Source: Streptomyces malaysiense
GTDB lineage: Bacteria > Actinomycetota > Actinomycetes > Streptomycetales > Streptomycetaceae
Direction: 5' to 3'
Length of the DNA stretch: 64,000 bases
Assembly (NCBI RefSeq): GCF_000980885.2
Contig: NZ_LBDA02000054.1
Span: forward strand, 1-64,000
Both the position numbers and the translations under genes were made by a program. This document shows positions 19,361 to 26,909 of the stretch, piece by piece. Position 1 is the first letter of the stretch. Every line of letters starts with the position of its first letter. Below the pieces are notes generated by a model, which saw nothing but the letters and a program-made list of their open reading frames with translations, was not told the DNA's origin and searched no databases.

Positions 19361-20071
19361 GTGATCGCCGTCAACCCGTTGGACAGCGCCTCGGTGCTGG
19401 CCGCCTTCGGCGCGCTCGGAGTGCTGGCGGTGATCTTCGCGGAGTCGGGGCTGCTGGTCTTCGGCTTCTTCCTGCCCGGGGACACACTGCTGTTCCCGGC
19501 CGGTGTGCTGTGCGCGGGCACCGCCGAGCAGCCGTCGCGGCTCGCCCTGTGGCAGGTGCTGCTGTGCGCGGCGATCGGCGCGGTGGCCGGGGGCCAGGTC
19601 GGCTATCTGATCGGGCGGCACGGCGGCCGGGCGCTGCTCGCGCGCACCTCCAGCCGCCGGGTGCGGGGCGCGGCGGCCCGCGCCGAGGAACTGCTGGCCC
19701 GGTACGGCTACGGCAAGGCGCTGGTGATCGGCCGCTTCGTGCCGCTGCTGCGCACGGTGCTGCATCCGGTGGCGGGGGCGCTGGGGGTGCCCGCCCGGCC
19801 GTTCACCGTCTGGCAGACGGTGGGCGGGGTGCTCTGGTCGCAGGCCCTGGTGCTGGCGGGGTTCACCCTCGGCGCCTCGGTCCCCGGGGTGGACGACTTC
19901 CTGCTGCCGCTGGTCGCGGTGGTGGTCGCGCTGTCCATGCTGCCGCTGCTGGTGGAGGCCCGCAGGACACGCCGCGAGCGACGGGAGCGACCCGACGAAC
20001 CGGACCGGTCCGACCGATCGGAGCGGCGCGAGCGGCCGGAGCGGCAGCCCCGGCCGGACCGCGACCAGTGA
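19361..20071 (+). CDS. DedA family membrane protein
   Basis: 236 residues, GTG start 8 bp after AGGAGG. DedA features are ESGLLVFGFFLPGDTLLFPAG near the N-terminus, GYLIGRHGGRALL, and F-V-P-L-L-R-T-V-x-x-P-V-A-G, with four to six membrane segments. The last 35 residues are a highly charged Arg/Asp/Glu tail, longer than in typical DedA proteins. The family includes lipid flippases or scramblases important for membrane homeostasis. The gene ends just before the amidohydrolase remnant on the other strand. Confidence 0.9.
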   Translation: MIAVNPLDSASVLAAFGALGVLAVIFAESGLLVFGFFLPGDTLLFPAGVLCAGTAEQPSRLALWQVLLCAAIGAVAGGQVGYLIGRHGGRALLARTSSRRVRGAAARAEELLARYGYGKALVIGRFVPLLRTVLHPVAGALGVPARPFTVWQTVGGVLWSQALVLAGFTLGASVPGVDDFLLPLVAVVVALSMLPLLVEARRTRRERRERPDEPDRSDRSERRERPERQPRPDRDQ

Positions 20072-20114
20072 GGGAACGCGCGCCACGGGCCGCCACGGCC
20101 GGGCCGCCCCAGCC

Positions 20115-20468
20115 CCCTCTCCCCGCAGCCGGCCGCCCGGCGGCAGTGCCCGCGCCGCCCCGGCGAGCGCGTCCCGTACGGCGGCCGGGTCGCGGCAGCC
20201 GGAGAGGTCGACGCCCGTGGTGCGCTCGGCGCCGGAGACCGGGTGCAGGTGCCCGTCGGTCAGGCCGGGCACGACCGCCGCGCCGCGCGGGTCCAGCACG
20301 GTGCCGCGGGGCCCGGCGAGCGCGCCGGCCTCCCGGCCGTCGCCGAGCGGCACTGTGCGCCCGTCCCGCGGCGAGCGCGGTGTGCGGCAGCAGGCCGTCG
20401 GTGGCCGGGTCGAGCAGCCGGGCGGAGAGCAGGACGAGGTCGGCGGGCACGGGGGCTCCTTCGGGCAT
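20115..20468 (-). pseudogene. frameshifted and truncated amidohydrolase (YtcJ-like)
   Basis: Reading leftwards from ATG 20468, MPEGAPVPADLVLLSARLLD and LLPHTALAAG match the start of an amidohydrolase. After about 20365 the match jumps to another frame: VPLGDGREAGALAG, VVPGLTDGHLHPVSGAE (metal-binding HxH) and TTGVDLSGCRDPAAVR. The expected sequence between the halves would be restored by inserting two bases near 20363-20366. Similarity stops after LPPGGRLRGEG, about 120 residues in, where a normal family member has over 500. So it has both an internal frameshift and a lost 3' end. Confidence 0.8.
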
Positions 20469-20536
20469 CGGGCCGAGGGCTTCGGGCTCAGGGCCCAGGA
20501 CTTAGGGCTGGGGGCTCGGGGGACGGGACAGGGGCG

Positions 20537-20692
20537 TCAGCCGGTGCTCGCGGCACGCTGCAGCGCGCCCCCGGACAGGCCGAGTTCACGTTCCCCGGTG
20601 CGGTGTGCCATCCTGCGCGCCGCGGCCGGGAGTTCCGGGCCGGCGGCGTCGAGGATCTGGGGCGTGGCCGCCTCCGCGCTGTGCGTCGACAC
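20537..20692 (-). CDS. possible small ORF, 51 aa
   Basis: From GTG 20692 the frame reads STHSAEAATPQILDAAG and continues with two amphipathic helices (LPAAARRMAHRT, LSGGALQRAAS) before TGA. Codon bias is good, but no ribosome site is obvious. It partly overlaps the permease remnant on the other strand. I do not recognise the family; it may itself be a gene fragment. Confidence 0.25.
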   Translation of the reverse strand: MSTHSAEAATPQILDAAGPELPAAARRMAHRTGERELGLSGGALQRAASTG

Positions 20693-20831
20693 GGTCTGCA
20701 CCGGCCCGCCGGCCACCGCCCTCGGCGGGGTGGACCCCGTCCTCCCGGCGGGCCTCGTGGTCTCCGCCGTCGCCTACACGCTGCCGACGCGTTCCGCCAC
20801 GCGCTCTGGACTGCGCCCGGAGCATCCGTGA
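20652..20831 (+). pseudogene. C-terminal remnant of a membrane transporter (NCS1 permease-like)
   Basis: About 60 codons in one frame read WGVAASALCVDTVCTGPPAT, then ALGGVDPVLPAGLVVSAVAY, then TRS. This looks like the last two membrane segments of a nucleobase or cation symporter of the NCS1 kind. No start, ribosome site or upstream domains are present, and the frame falls apart to the left. Together with the neighbouring amidohydrolase remnant it suggests a decayed catabolic locus. Family assignment is tentative. Confidence 0.4.
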
Positions 20832-20871
20832 GACTGGCCGGGACGGACGCCCCGGTTCCCAGGACGGTGCC

Positions 20872-21231
20872 ATGGAAGAGGAAGTCCCGCGCGTGCAACT
20901 CACCGAGCGCGCCCAGGAACTGGTGCGCCGGCTGCGCGCCGAGCACGGACCGCTGATGTTCCATCAGTCCGGCGGCTGCTGCGACGGCAGCGCGCCGATG
21001 TGCTACCCGGACGGCGAGTTCCGCACCGGCGGCTCGGACGTGCTGCTCGCCGAGCTGGACGTGTCGGGGGTGGCGGAGCCGGTCAGCTTCTGGATGTCGC
21101 GCAGCCAGTACGAGGCCTGGAGCCACACCCGGCTCATCGTGGACGTCGTCCCGGGCCGGGGCAGCGGATTCTCCCTGGAGGCACCCGAGGGGGTGCGTTT
21201 TCTCACCCGTTCTCGCGTAGTCGACGCGTAG
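20872..21231 (+). CDS. DUF779 domain protein
   Basis: 119 residues. The family core is clear: RLRAEHGPLMFHQSGGCCDG, MCYPDGEFRTGGSDVLLAEL, FWMSRSQYEAW and GSGFSLEAPEGVRFLTRSR. The CC and MC cysteines could bind metal. DUF779 genes often accompany aldehyde dehydrogenases, but the only one here is 8 kb away. ATG 20872 is used; GTG 20893 preceded by AGGAAG is a possible alternative start. Biochemical role unknown. Confidence 0.85.
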   Translation: MEEEVPRVQLTERAQELVRRLRAEHGPLMFHQSGGCCDGSAPMCYPDGEFRTGGSDVLLAELDVSGVAEPVSFWMSRSQYEAWSHTRLIVDVVPGRGSGFSLEAPEGVRFLTRSRVVDA

Positions 21232-21306
21232 TCCGCCCACCGGCCGCTGCCGTCTGGTGCACTGCCCCCGGAGACAGGGACAGTTGACGAGGCATCAGGA
21301 GGCACG

Positions 21307-22545
21307 GTGACCAGACGTCGCGGGCGTTCGGCAGCGGGCAGAGCGGTTCTCACGGTTGTCACGGCGTTCGGCGTACTGGCCGGCGCGGCCCTCGCGGGCG
21401 CCGCGCCGGCCGGTGCCGTTCCGGCGGGCACCACCATCGCGCAGGGCGTCACCTACCGGCAGTTCGACGTCCACGCGGCCGCGGGCACCGCGCACGCCCA
21501 TCTGCTCACGGTCGACCTCGGAGATCCGCGGGTGCGTGTCGGCCTGCTGCACCCGGGCGCGGTGGCCGCCCGCGCCACGGTCTCCCGGATGGCGAACGCG
21601 GCCAGGGCGGTCGCGGGCGTCAACGGGGACTTCTTCGACATCAGCGAGAGCCGGCACCCGGGCGTGGAGCCCACCGGTGCGAGCGTCGGCCCGGCCGTGG
21701 CGAACGGCCGGGCGCTCAAGGCCGCGGTGCCCGACGGCCAGCGGTTCGGGCCCGCGCTGCCGCCGGGCACGGGAACCGAGGACGTCATCGGCGTGGGCAC
21801 CGACCACCGGGCCCGCCTGGACCGGCTCACCCTGACCGGCTCGGTGACCAGCCGCGCGGGCAGGCTGCCGCTGCGGGGCCTCAACCAGTACGCGCTGCCG
21901 GAGAACTCGGTCGGCGCCTACACGTCCGCATGGGGCGGCGCCTCGCGCGAACGCGCGGTCTGCGGCACCGACACGGATCGCGGGGCGGGTTGCGGCTCCG
22001 AGACGTACGAGGTGACGGTGCGCGGCGGCCGGGTGATCTCCGTCGCCGACGCCCCGGGCAGCGGCGTCGTCCCGGCGGGCACCACGATCCTGCTGGGCCG
22101 CGAGGAGGGCGCCCGGCGCCTGCGTGAGCTCGCCGTCGGGGACGCGGTGTCCGTGACCCACCGGCTGGTCGCTGCCACCTCCAAAATCGCCTTCGCCTTC
22201 GCGCTCGGCGGCTTCCCGGTGCTGCGGCACGGCGCGCCGCTGTCCGGGCTGAACAACACCGCCTCGGCGGTGCGCACCGTCGTGGGCTTCGACGACGGCG
22301 GACGCAGGCTGCTGATCCTGGCCCTGGACGGCGCCGCCGCCTACCGGTCCGGCCTGACCGTCGCCGAAGAGGCCACCACCATGCGGTCGTTGGGCGCCAC
22401 CGACGCGTTCAACCTGGACGGCGGCGGTTCCACCGAGATGGTCACCCGGGACACCGGCGCGGCCGCCGTGACGGTCCGCAACCATCCGAGCGGCGGCGCC
22501 GAGCGGCCCGTGGCGAACGGGGTCGGCGTCTTCGCCACGGGCTGA
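21307..22545 (+). CDS. secreted phosphodiester glycosidase (NAGPA domain)
   Basis: 412 residues, GTG start. Residues 1-38 are a signal peptide with twin Arg and a long Ala/Gly core ending AGAAPAGAVPAG. The catalytic domain shows VAGVNGDFFDISESRHPGVEPTG in two stretches, then TVVGFDDGGRRLLILALDG and DAFNLDGGGSTEMV, the N-acetylglucosamine-1-phosphodiester alpha-N-acetylglucosaminidase (NAGPA) signature. In bacteria this family trims phosphodiester-linked sugars, for example on wall polymers. Convergent with the small membrane gene, 5 bp apart. Confidence 0.9.
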   Translation: MTRRRGRSAAGRAVLTVVTAFGVLAGAALAGAAPAGAVPAGTTIAQGVTYRQFDVHAAAGTAHAHLLTVDLGDPRVRVGLLHPGAVAARATVSRMANAARAVAGVNGDFFDISESRHPGVEPTGASVGPAVANGRALKAAVPDGQRFGPALPPGTGTEDVIGVGTDHRARLDRLTLTGSVTSRAGRLPLRGLNQYALPENSVGAYTSAWGGASRERAVCGTDTDRGAGCGSETYEVTVRGGRVISVADAPGSGVVPAGTTILLGREEGARRLRELAVGDAVSVTHRLVAATSKIAFAFALGGFPVLRHGAPLSGLNNTASAVRTVVGFDDGGRRLLILALDGAAAYRSGLTVAEEATTMRSLGATDAFNLDGGGSTEMVTRDTGAAAVTVRNHPSGGAERPVANGVGVFATG

Positions 22546-22550
22546 CCGGC

Positions 22551-22745
22551 TCAGGGCCGCAGGCTGCTCACCAGGGCGGCCGTCGCGTCGAGCCCGTTGT
22601 GAATGGTCGGCGCCATGCTCGAACACGCCAGGTAGAAGCCGAGCATCACACAGACCAGGCCGTGGGAGACCTTCAGCGAACCGTTGCGCATGAAGATCAC
22701 GGCCAGGATCAGGAGCAGCAGCACCACAGAGATGGAAATCGCCAT
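22551..22745 (-). CDS. small conserved membrane protein, 64 aa
   Basis: From ATG 22745, preceded by GGAGG at 7 bp, the frame encodes AISISVVLLLLILAVIFMRN, a short loop and a second hydrophobic stretch SHGLVCVMLGFYLACSSMAP. Two membrane helices are likely. The perfect ribosome site, its own upstream gap and typical codon use support it. I believe similar 60-70 residue proteins are widespread in Streptomyces, but no function is known to me. Confidence 0.8.
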   Translation of the reverse strand: MAISISVVLLLLILAVIFMRNGSLKVSHGLVCVMLGFYLACSSMAPTIHNGLDATAALVSSLRP

Positions 22746-22864
22746 CGGGAACCTCCTCCGCCACACCCATGAGCGGCGTTCGGCCGCAAGTGTGGCGTAG
22801 CGGAGGGTTCCGCCGGGCAGCTGACATGTCCTCCGATCGTGTGATGTTTCGGGTGGGCCAGATC

Positions 22865-23938
22865 CTAGGGGGCCCGCAGGTCGACCAGTTCGGCCAGGGC
22901 CTCGCGGTGGGCGCCCGCGGTGCCGTAGGCGAGGGAGCCGGCCTTGGCCCGCTTCAGATACAGGTGGACGGGGTGCTCCCAGGTCATGCCGATCCCGCCG
23001 TGCAGCTGGAGCGCCTCCTCGGCGGCGCGGACGGCGACGGGGGCGGCGTACGCCTGGGCGACGGCCACCGTGATGTCGGTGTCCTCGCCGGTGGCCAGCG
23101 CGTCGGCGGCGGCGCGGGCGGCGGCCCGCAGGTTCACCACCTCCAGCCACAGCTGGGCGAGCCGGTGCTTGAGCGCCTGGAACCCGCCGACCGGCCGGTT
23201 GAACTGCTTGCGCTCCTTGAGGTACCGCACCGTCTCGGTCAACGACCAGTCGGCAAGGCCCAGTTGCTCGGAGGCAAGCAGCCCGGCGGCGGCACGCAGG
23301 GCCCGTCGTACGGCGGGTCCAAACTCGCCGAGGCGGCGGCCGGGTGCCCCGTCGAGGGTGACGGTCGCGAGCGGCCGGGTGAGGTCCAGGGAGATCCGGG
23401 GGGTGCGGGTGACGGCGTCGGCGGCCACGGCGTACAGGCCGCCGTCGTCGGCCGGGACGAGCAGCACATCCGCGGCTGCCGCGTCCGCGACACCGGTCAG
23501 CTCGCCGTGCAGGGTTCCGTCTTCGAGCCGGACGACCGGGACCGCGGCGCCCGGACCGAGGTGCAGCCCGACGGCGAGCACGCCGATGGTGCGCCCGGTC
23601 GCGAGCTTCTCCAGCAGTTCCTCGTCGCCGCAGTCGAGCAGGGCCTCGGTGGCCACGACCGCGCTGGTGAGATACGGCACCGGAGCGACCGCCCGGCCCA
23701 ACTCCTCGAGGACGACGGCGGCCTCGCGGTGGGTGGCGCCCTGGCCGCCGAGCGTCTCGGGGATCAGCAGCCCCGCGAGGCCCATGCTCTGGGCGAGGGA
23801 CTTCCACAGGCCGAGGTCGTGCGGGGCCGCCGACTCGGCGCGGGCGACGACACCGGCCGCGGCGCAGTGGTCGGTGAGCAGGTCCCGCACGGCCGCCCGC
23901 AGCGCCTCTTCCTCCTCCGAGTACAGCAGGTCGGTCAT
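22865..23938 (-). CDS. acyl-CoA dehydrogenase, short subunit
   Basis: 357 residues from ATG 23938, whose ATGA overlaps the stop of the upstream dehydrogenase gene. N-terminal DLLYSEEEEALRAAVRDLL, PETLGGQGATHREAAVVLEE and C-terminal LQLHGGIGMTWEHPVHLYLK mark an acyl-CoA dehydrogenase. The middle beta-domain is short and divergent. Paired half-like dehydrogenases of this kind form alpha2beta2 enzymes that oxidise bulky CoA esters such as sterol side chains in actinobacteria. Cotranscribed with the next two minus-strand genes. Confidence 0.9.
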   Translation of the reverse strand: MTDLLYSEEEEALRAAVRDLLTDHCAAAGVVARAESAAPHDLGLWKSLAQSMGLAGLLIPETLGGQGATHREAAVVLEELGRAVAPVPYLTSAVVATEALLDCGDEELLEKLATGRTIGVLAVGLHLGPGAAVPVVRLEDGTLHGELTGVADAAAADVLLVPADDGGLYAVAADAVTRTPRISLDLTRPLATVTLDGAPGRRLGEFGPAVRRALRAAAGLLASEQLGLADWSLTETVRYLKERKQFNRPVGGFQALKHRLAQLWLEVVNLRAAARAAADALATGEDTDITVAVAQAYAAPVAVRAAEEALQLHGGIGMTWEHPVHLYLKRAKAGSLAYGTAGAHREALAELVDLRAP

Positions 23939-25116
23939 CGGGCCAGGTCCTTCCAGGCGACGTCCTTGTCGGTGCGCGGCTCGGCGGGCAGCCCGAGGAC
24001 GCGCTCGGCGACGATGTTCAGCAGGACCTCGCTGGTCCCGCCCTCGATGCTGTTGCCCTTGGCCCGCAGATAGCGGTATCCGGCGTCCCGGCCGGTGAAG
24101 TCGACCAGTTCCGGGCGGCGCATGGTCCACTCGTCGTACAACAGGCCCTCCTCGCCCCGGAGCTCCACCTCCAGGCCGCTGATCTCCTGGTTGAGGCGGG
24201 CGAAGGAGAGCTTCATGCCGGCGCCCTCGGGACCGGGCTGGCCCGCGGCGAGCTGCTGGCGCAGCCGCTCACCGGTGAACCGGGCCACCTCGGCCTCCAC
24301 CCAGAGCTTCAGCAGGCGCTGGTGCAGATCGTGGGTGCGCAGCTCGGGCCGTTCGCGCCAGGTGCTCGCGACCGGACCGATCATGCCGCCCTCACGGGGC
24401 AGCCGCATGCCGCCGATGGCGACGCGTTCGTTGTTGAGCGTGGTCTGGGCGACCCGCCAGCCCTCGCCGACCGCGCCGAGGCGGCGGCTGTCGGGGATAC
24501 GGACGCCGGTGAGGAAGACCTCGTTGAACTCGGCCTCGCCGGTGATCTGCCGCAGCGGGCGCACCTCGACCCCGGGGTCGGTCATGTCGCACACGAAGTA
24601 GGTGATGCCCTGGTGCTTGGGCACGCCCGGGTCGGTGCGGGCGATCAGGATGGCCCAGCGGGCGAGATGGGCGCTGGAGGTCCACACCTTCTGGCCGTCG
24701 ACCACCCAGTCGTCGCCCTCCCGGACGGCCCGGGTGCCGAGCGCGGCCAGGTCGGAGCCGGCACCGGGCTCGCTGAACAGCTGGCACCAGACCTCCTCAC
24801 CCGTCCACAGGGGCCGCAGCAGACGGCGCCGCTGCTCCTCGGTGCCGTACTGGAGGATCGTCGGGGCGGCCATGCCGAGGCCGATGCCGATCCGCCGGGG
24901 GTCGTTGTCGGGGGCGCCCGCCGCCTCCAGTTCGGCGTCCACGACGGCCTGGAGGGAGCGCGGCGCGCCGAGGCCGCCCAGGCCCTCGGGGTAGTGCACC
25001 CAGGCGAGGCCCGCGTCGAAGCGGGCACGCAGGAAGTCCAGCCGCTCGGTCCGGCCGGGCGGGTTCGCGGCGAGGAACTCCCGCGTGCGGTCGCGCAGTT
25101 CACCGGCGTCGCTCAC
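23935..25116 (-). CDS. acyl-CoA dehydrogenase, long subunit
   Basis: 393 residues from a GTG overlapping the stop of the quinone reductase gene. Family marks include W-V-H-Y-P-E-G-L-G-G-L-G, WCQLFSEPGAGSDLAALGTR, ITYFVCDMTDPGVEVRPLRQ, FNEVFLTGVRIPDSRRLG and IEGGTSEVLLNIVAERVLG. The FAD-binding loops are intact. With its four-base overlap to the shorter dehydrogenase it probably makes a heteromeric enzyme. The natural substrate cannot be read from sequence. Confidence 0.92.
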   Translation of the reverse strand: MSDAGELRDRTREFLAANPPGRTERLDFLRARFDAGLAWVHYPEGLGGLGAPRSLQAVVDAELEAAGAPDNDPRRIGIGLGMAAPTILQYGTEEQRRRLLRPLWTGEEVWCQLFSEPGAGSDLAALGTRAVREGDDWVVDGQKVWTSSAHLARWAILIARTDPGVPKHQGITYFVCDMTDPGVEVRPLRQITGEAEFNEVFLTGVRIPDSRRLGAVGEGWRVAQTTLNNERVAIGGMRLPREGGMIGPVASTWRERPELRTHDLHQRLLKLWVEAEVARFTGERLRQQLAAGQPGPEGAGMKLSFARLNQEISGLEVELRGEEGLLYDEWTMRRPELVDFTGRDAGYRYLRAKGNSIEGGTSEVLLNIVAERVLGLPAEPRTDKDVAWKDLAR

Positions 25117-26078
25117 GCCGCCACCTCCGTCGTCACGACGATCCGGCCGGTGCTGCGGCCGTCCGCGACCTTCTGCACGCCCGCCGCGGCCCCGCCCAGC
25201 GGCACCCGCTCGCTCACCAGCGGCTTGATCGCGCCGCGCGCGGCCAGCTCGGTCAGCTGTTCGTGGCAGTACCGGACCAGCTTGGGGTTCTTGGTGTTGT
25301 ACAGGCCCCAGTGGAGGCCCAGGACCGAGTAGTTCTTCACCAGCGCGTGGTTGAGCGCCGGGGTCGGGATGGTGCCGCTGGCGAAGCCGACGACCACGAT
25401 CCGGCCCTCGAAGGCGACCAGCTTGGCGGACTGGGCGTAGGCCTCGCCGCCCACGGGGTCGTAGATCACATCCGCGCCGCGCCCGCCGGTGGCCGCCTTC
25501 ACGGTGGCGATGACGTCCTCGGCGCGCCGGTCCACGACCAGGTCGCAGCCCAGCTCCCGTGCGACGGCGGCCTTCTCGGCACCGCCGACCACGCCGATCA
25601 CGGTGGCGCCGGCCGCCTTGCCGAGCTGTACGGCGGCGCTGCCGACACCCCCGGCCGCGGCGTGCACCAGCAGGGTCTCGCCGGCTTCGAGGCGGGCCCG
25701 GCGGTGCAGCCCGAACCAGCCCGTCTGGTAGCCGATGTGCAGCGCGGCGGCCTCCGCGTCGTCCAGCGCCTCGGGCGCGGGCAGCAGGGCCGCGGCGTCC
25801 GCGAGGGCGTACTCGGCGAAGCCGCCGTACGGCAGCGCGGGGGTGGCGAGCACCCGACGGCCGTCCTCGGTCTCGCCGCAGATCTCCACACCCGGTGTGA
25901 ACGGCAGCGGCGGCCGCACCTGGTACTGCCCCCGGCACAGCAGCGCGTCCGGGAAGTTCACATTGGCCGCCCGTACCCGCAGCAGCACCTGGCCGTCGCC
26001 CGGGACGGGCCGCCCGGTCTCGGTGAGGCGCATCACCTCGCTCGGCTCGCCGTTCTCGTGCACCTGCCATGCCTGCAT
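25113..26078 (-). CDS. NADPH:quinone oxidoreductase family protein (zinc-free MDR)
   Basis: 321 residues: GroES-like N-terminus (VRAANVNFPDALLCRGQYQ, PGVEICGETEDGR), then a Rossmann domain with VHAAAGGVGSAAVQLGKAAG and VIGVVGGAEKAAVAR, ending in the extended GRIVVTTEVAA. The AAGGVGSA loop and absence of zinc ligands match quinone or enoyl reductases of the MDR superfamily. First gene of the minus-strand operon with both acyl-CoA dehydrogenases, so it may reduce an unsaturated intermediate or quinone in the same pathway. Confidence 0.9.
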   Translation of the reverse strand: MQAWQVHENGEPSEVMRLTETGRPVPGDGQVLLRVRAANVNFPDALLCRGQYQVRPPLPFTPGVEICGETEDGRRVLATPALPYGGFAEYALADAAALLPAPEALDDAEAAALHIGYQTGWFGLHRRARLEAGETLLVHAAAGGVGSAAVQLGKAAGATVIGVVGGAEKAAVARELGCDLVVDRRAEDVIATVKAATGGRGADVIYDPVGGEAYAQSAKLVAFEGRIVVVGFASGTIPTPALNHALVKNYSVLGLHWGLYNTKNPKLVRYCHEQLTELAARGAIKPLVSERVPLGGAAAGVQKVADGRSTGRIVVTTEVAA

Positions 26079-26127
26079 ACGGGGCCTCCACGCGACCGCA
26101 TCGTCCGACCGGATCCGCCCGCATACT

Positions 26128-26139
26128 AAGCGGTCGCTT
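26128..26139. promoter_or_regulatory. palindrome and -10-like element before the quinone reductase-acyl-CoA dehydrogenase operon
   Basis: AAGCG-GT-CGCTT is a perfect 5-bp inverted repeat in the 66-bp gap between the XRE-cupin stop and the quinone reductase start. On the minus strand it is followed at once by TTAGTATG, a good -10 (TAGTAT). An operator overlapping the promoter is the simplest reading; TetR-type regulators of fatty-acid and sterol genes use similar sites. The regulator is not identified. Confidence 0.5.
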
Positions 26140-26144
26140 GCCCA

Positions 26145-26744
26145 TCAGGGAACACCCCCCGGACGGCTCACCCCGCGCGGCGCCGGACGCGCCCGCACAT
26201 GCATCCGCTCCCCCTGCGGCCCGAACAGGCTCAGGAACTCCGCCGGCCCCTCCCCCGCCGACCCGAACCAGTGCGGCACGCGGGTGTCGAACTCGGCCGC
26301 CTCCCCCGCCGACAGCACCACGTCGTGCTCGCCGAGCACCAGCCGCAGCCGCCCGGACAGCACGTACAGCCACTCGTACCCCTCGTGACTGCGCGGTTCC
26401 GGCTCGTCCGTCCGCCCGGGTTCGAGCACCTTGTACGCCTGGAGGCCGCCGGGCTGGCGGGTCAGCGACCAGAACGTACGGCCGTTGCGCCGCACCGGCT
26501 CGGCCCGCACCCGGGGATCGCCGACCGGCGGCGCGCCCACCAGCTCGTCCAGCGGGACCTGATGGGCCTGGGCGATCGGCAGCAACAGCTCCAGGCTCGG
26601 TCTGCGCAGTCCGGACTCCAGCCGCGACAGCGTGCTCACGGAGATGCCGGTGGACCGGGACAGCGTCGCCAGCGTCACCTCCCGCTCCCTGCGGATCCGC
26701 CGCAGCCGGGGACCCACCTCCGCCAGGACGTCTTCGGTACCCAT
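26145..26744 (-). CDS. XRE-family regulator with C-terminal cupin domain
   Basis: 199 residues. The HTH (residues 11-65) reads VGPRLRRIRREREVTLATLS and STGISVSTLSRLESGLRRPS. A cupin follows (about 105-175) with SHEGYEWLYVLSGRLRLVLG and FDTRVPHWFGSAGEGPAEF. Such proteins sense a small ligand in the cupin barrel and repress or activate nearby genes. It lies directly upstream of the dehydrogenase operon on the same strand. An inverted repeat at 26751-26767 just before its ATG suggests autoregulation. Confidence 0.9.
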   Translation of the reverse strand: MGTEDVLAEVGPRLRRIRREREVTLATLSRSTGISVSTLSRLESGLRRPSLELLLPIAQAHQVPLDELVGAPPVGDPRVRAEPVRRNGRTFWSLTRQPGGLQAYKVLEPGRTDEPEPRSHEGYEWLYVLSGRLRLVLGEHDVVLSAGEAAEFDTRVPHWFGSAGEGPAEFLSLFGPQGERMHVRARPAPRGVSRPGGVP

Positions 26745-26750
26745 GAATCC

Positions 26751-26784
26751 ATTGCAGTTTCGGCAATACCTTTTGTCAATGTCG
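26751..26784 (-). promoter_or_regulatory. promoter and inverted-repeat operator of the XRE-cupin gene
   Basis: ATTGC-AGTTTCG-GCAAT (26751-26767) is a perfect 5-bp inverted repeat with a 7-bp spacer, only 7 bp upstream of the ATG at 26744. Read on the minus strand, TTGACA (26779-26784 region) is followed by 17 bp and TGCAAT, a fair -35/-10 pair whose -10 lies inside the repeat. This is a typical autoregulatory layout for small HTH repressors. Confidence 0.45.
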
Positions 26785-26909
26785 CACGGGCCGGAAGGCG
26801 ACCGGGGAAGGCGGTCGCGGCCCTCGTCCGCGGCGGGAGGGTCCAGCCACCCGCCGTCGGGAGCGCTCGTGCGGGTGTCGGCTCCCGGGCTTCGGTGCAC
26901 CCTGAGGGC

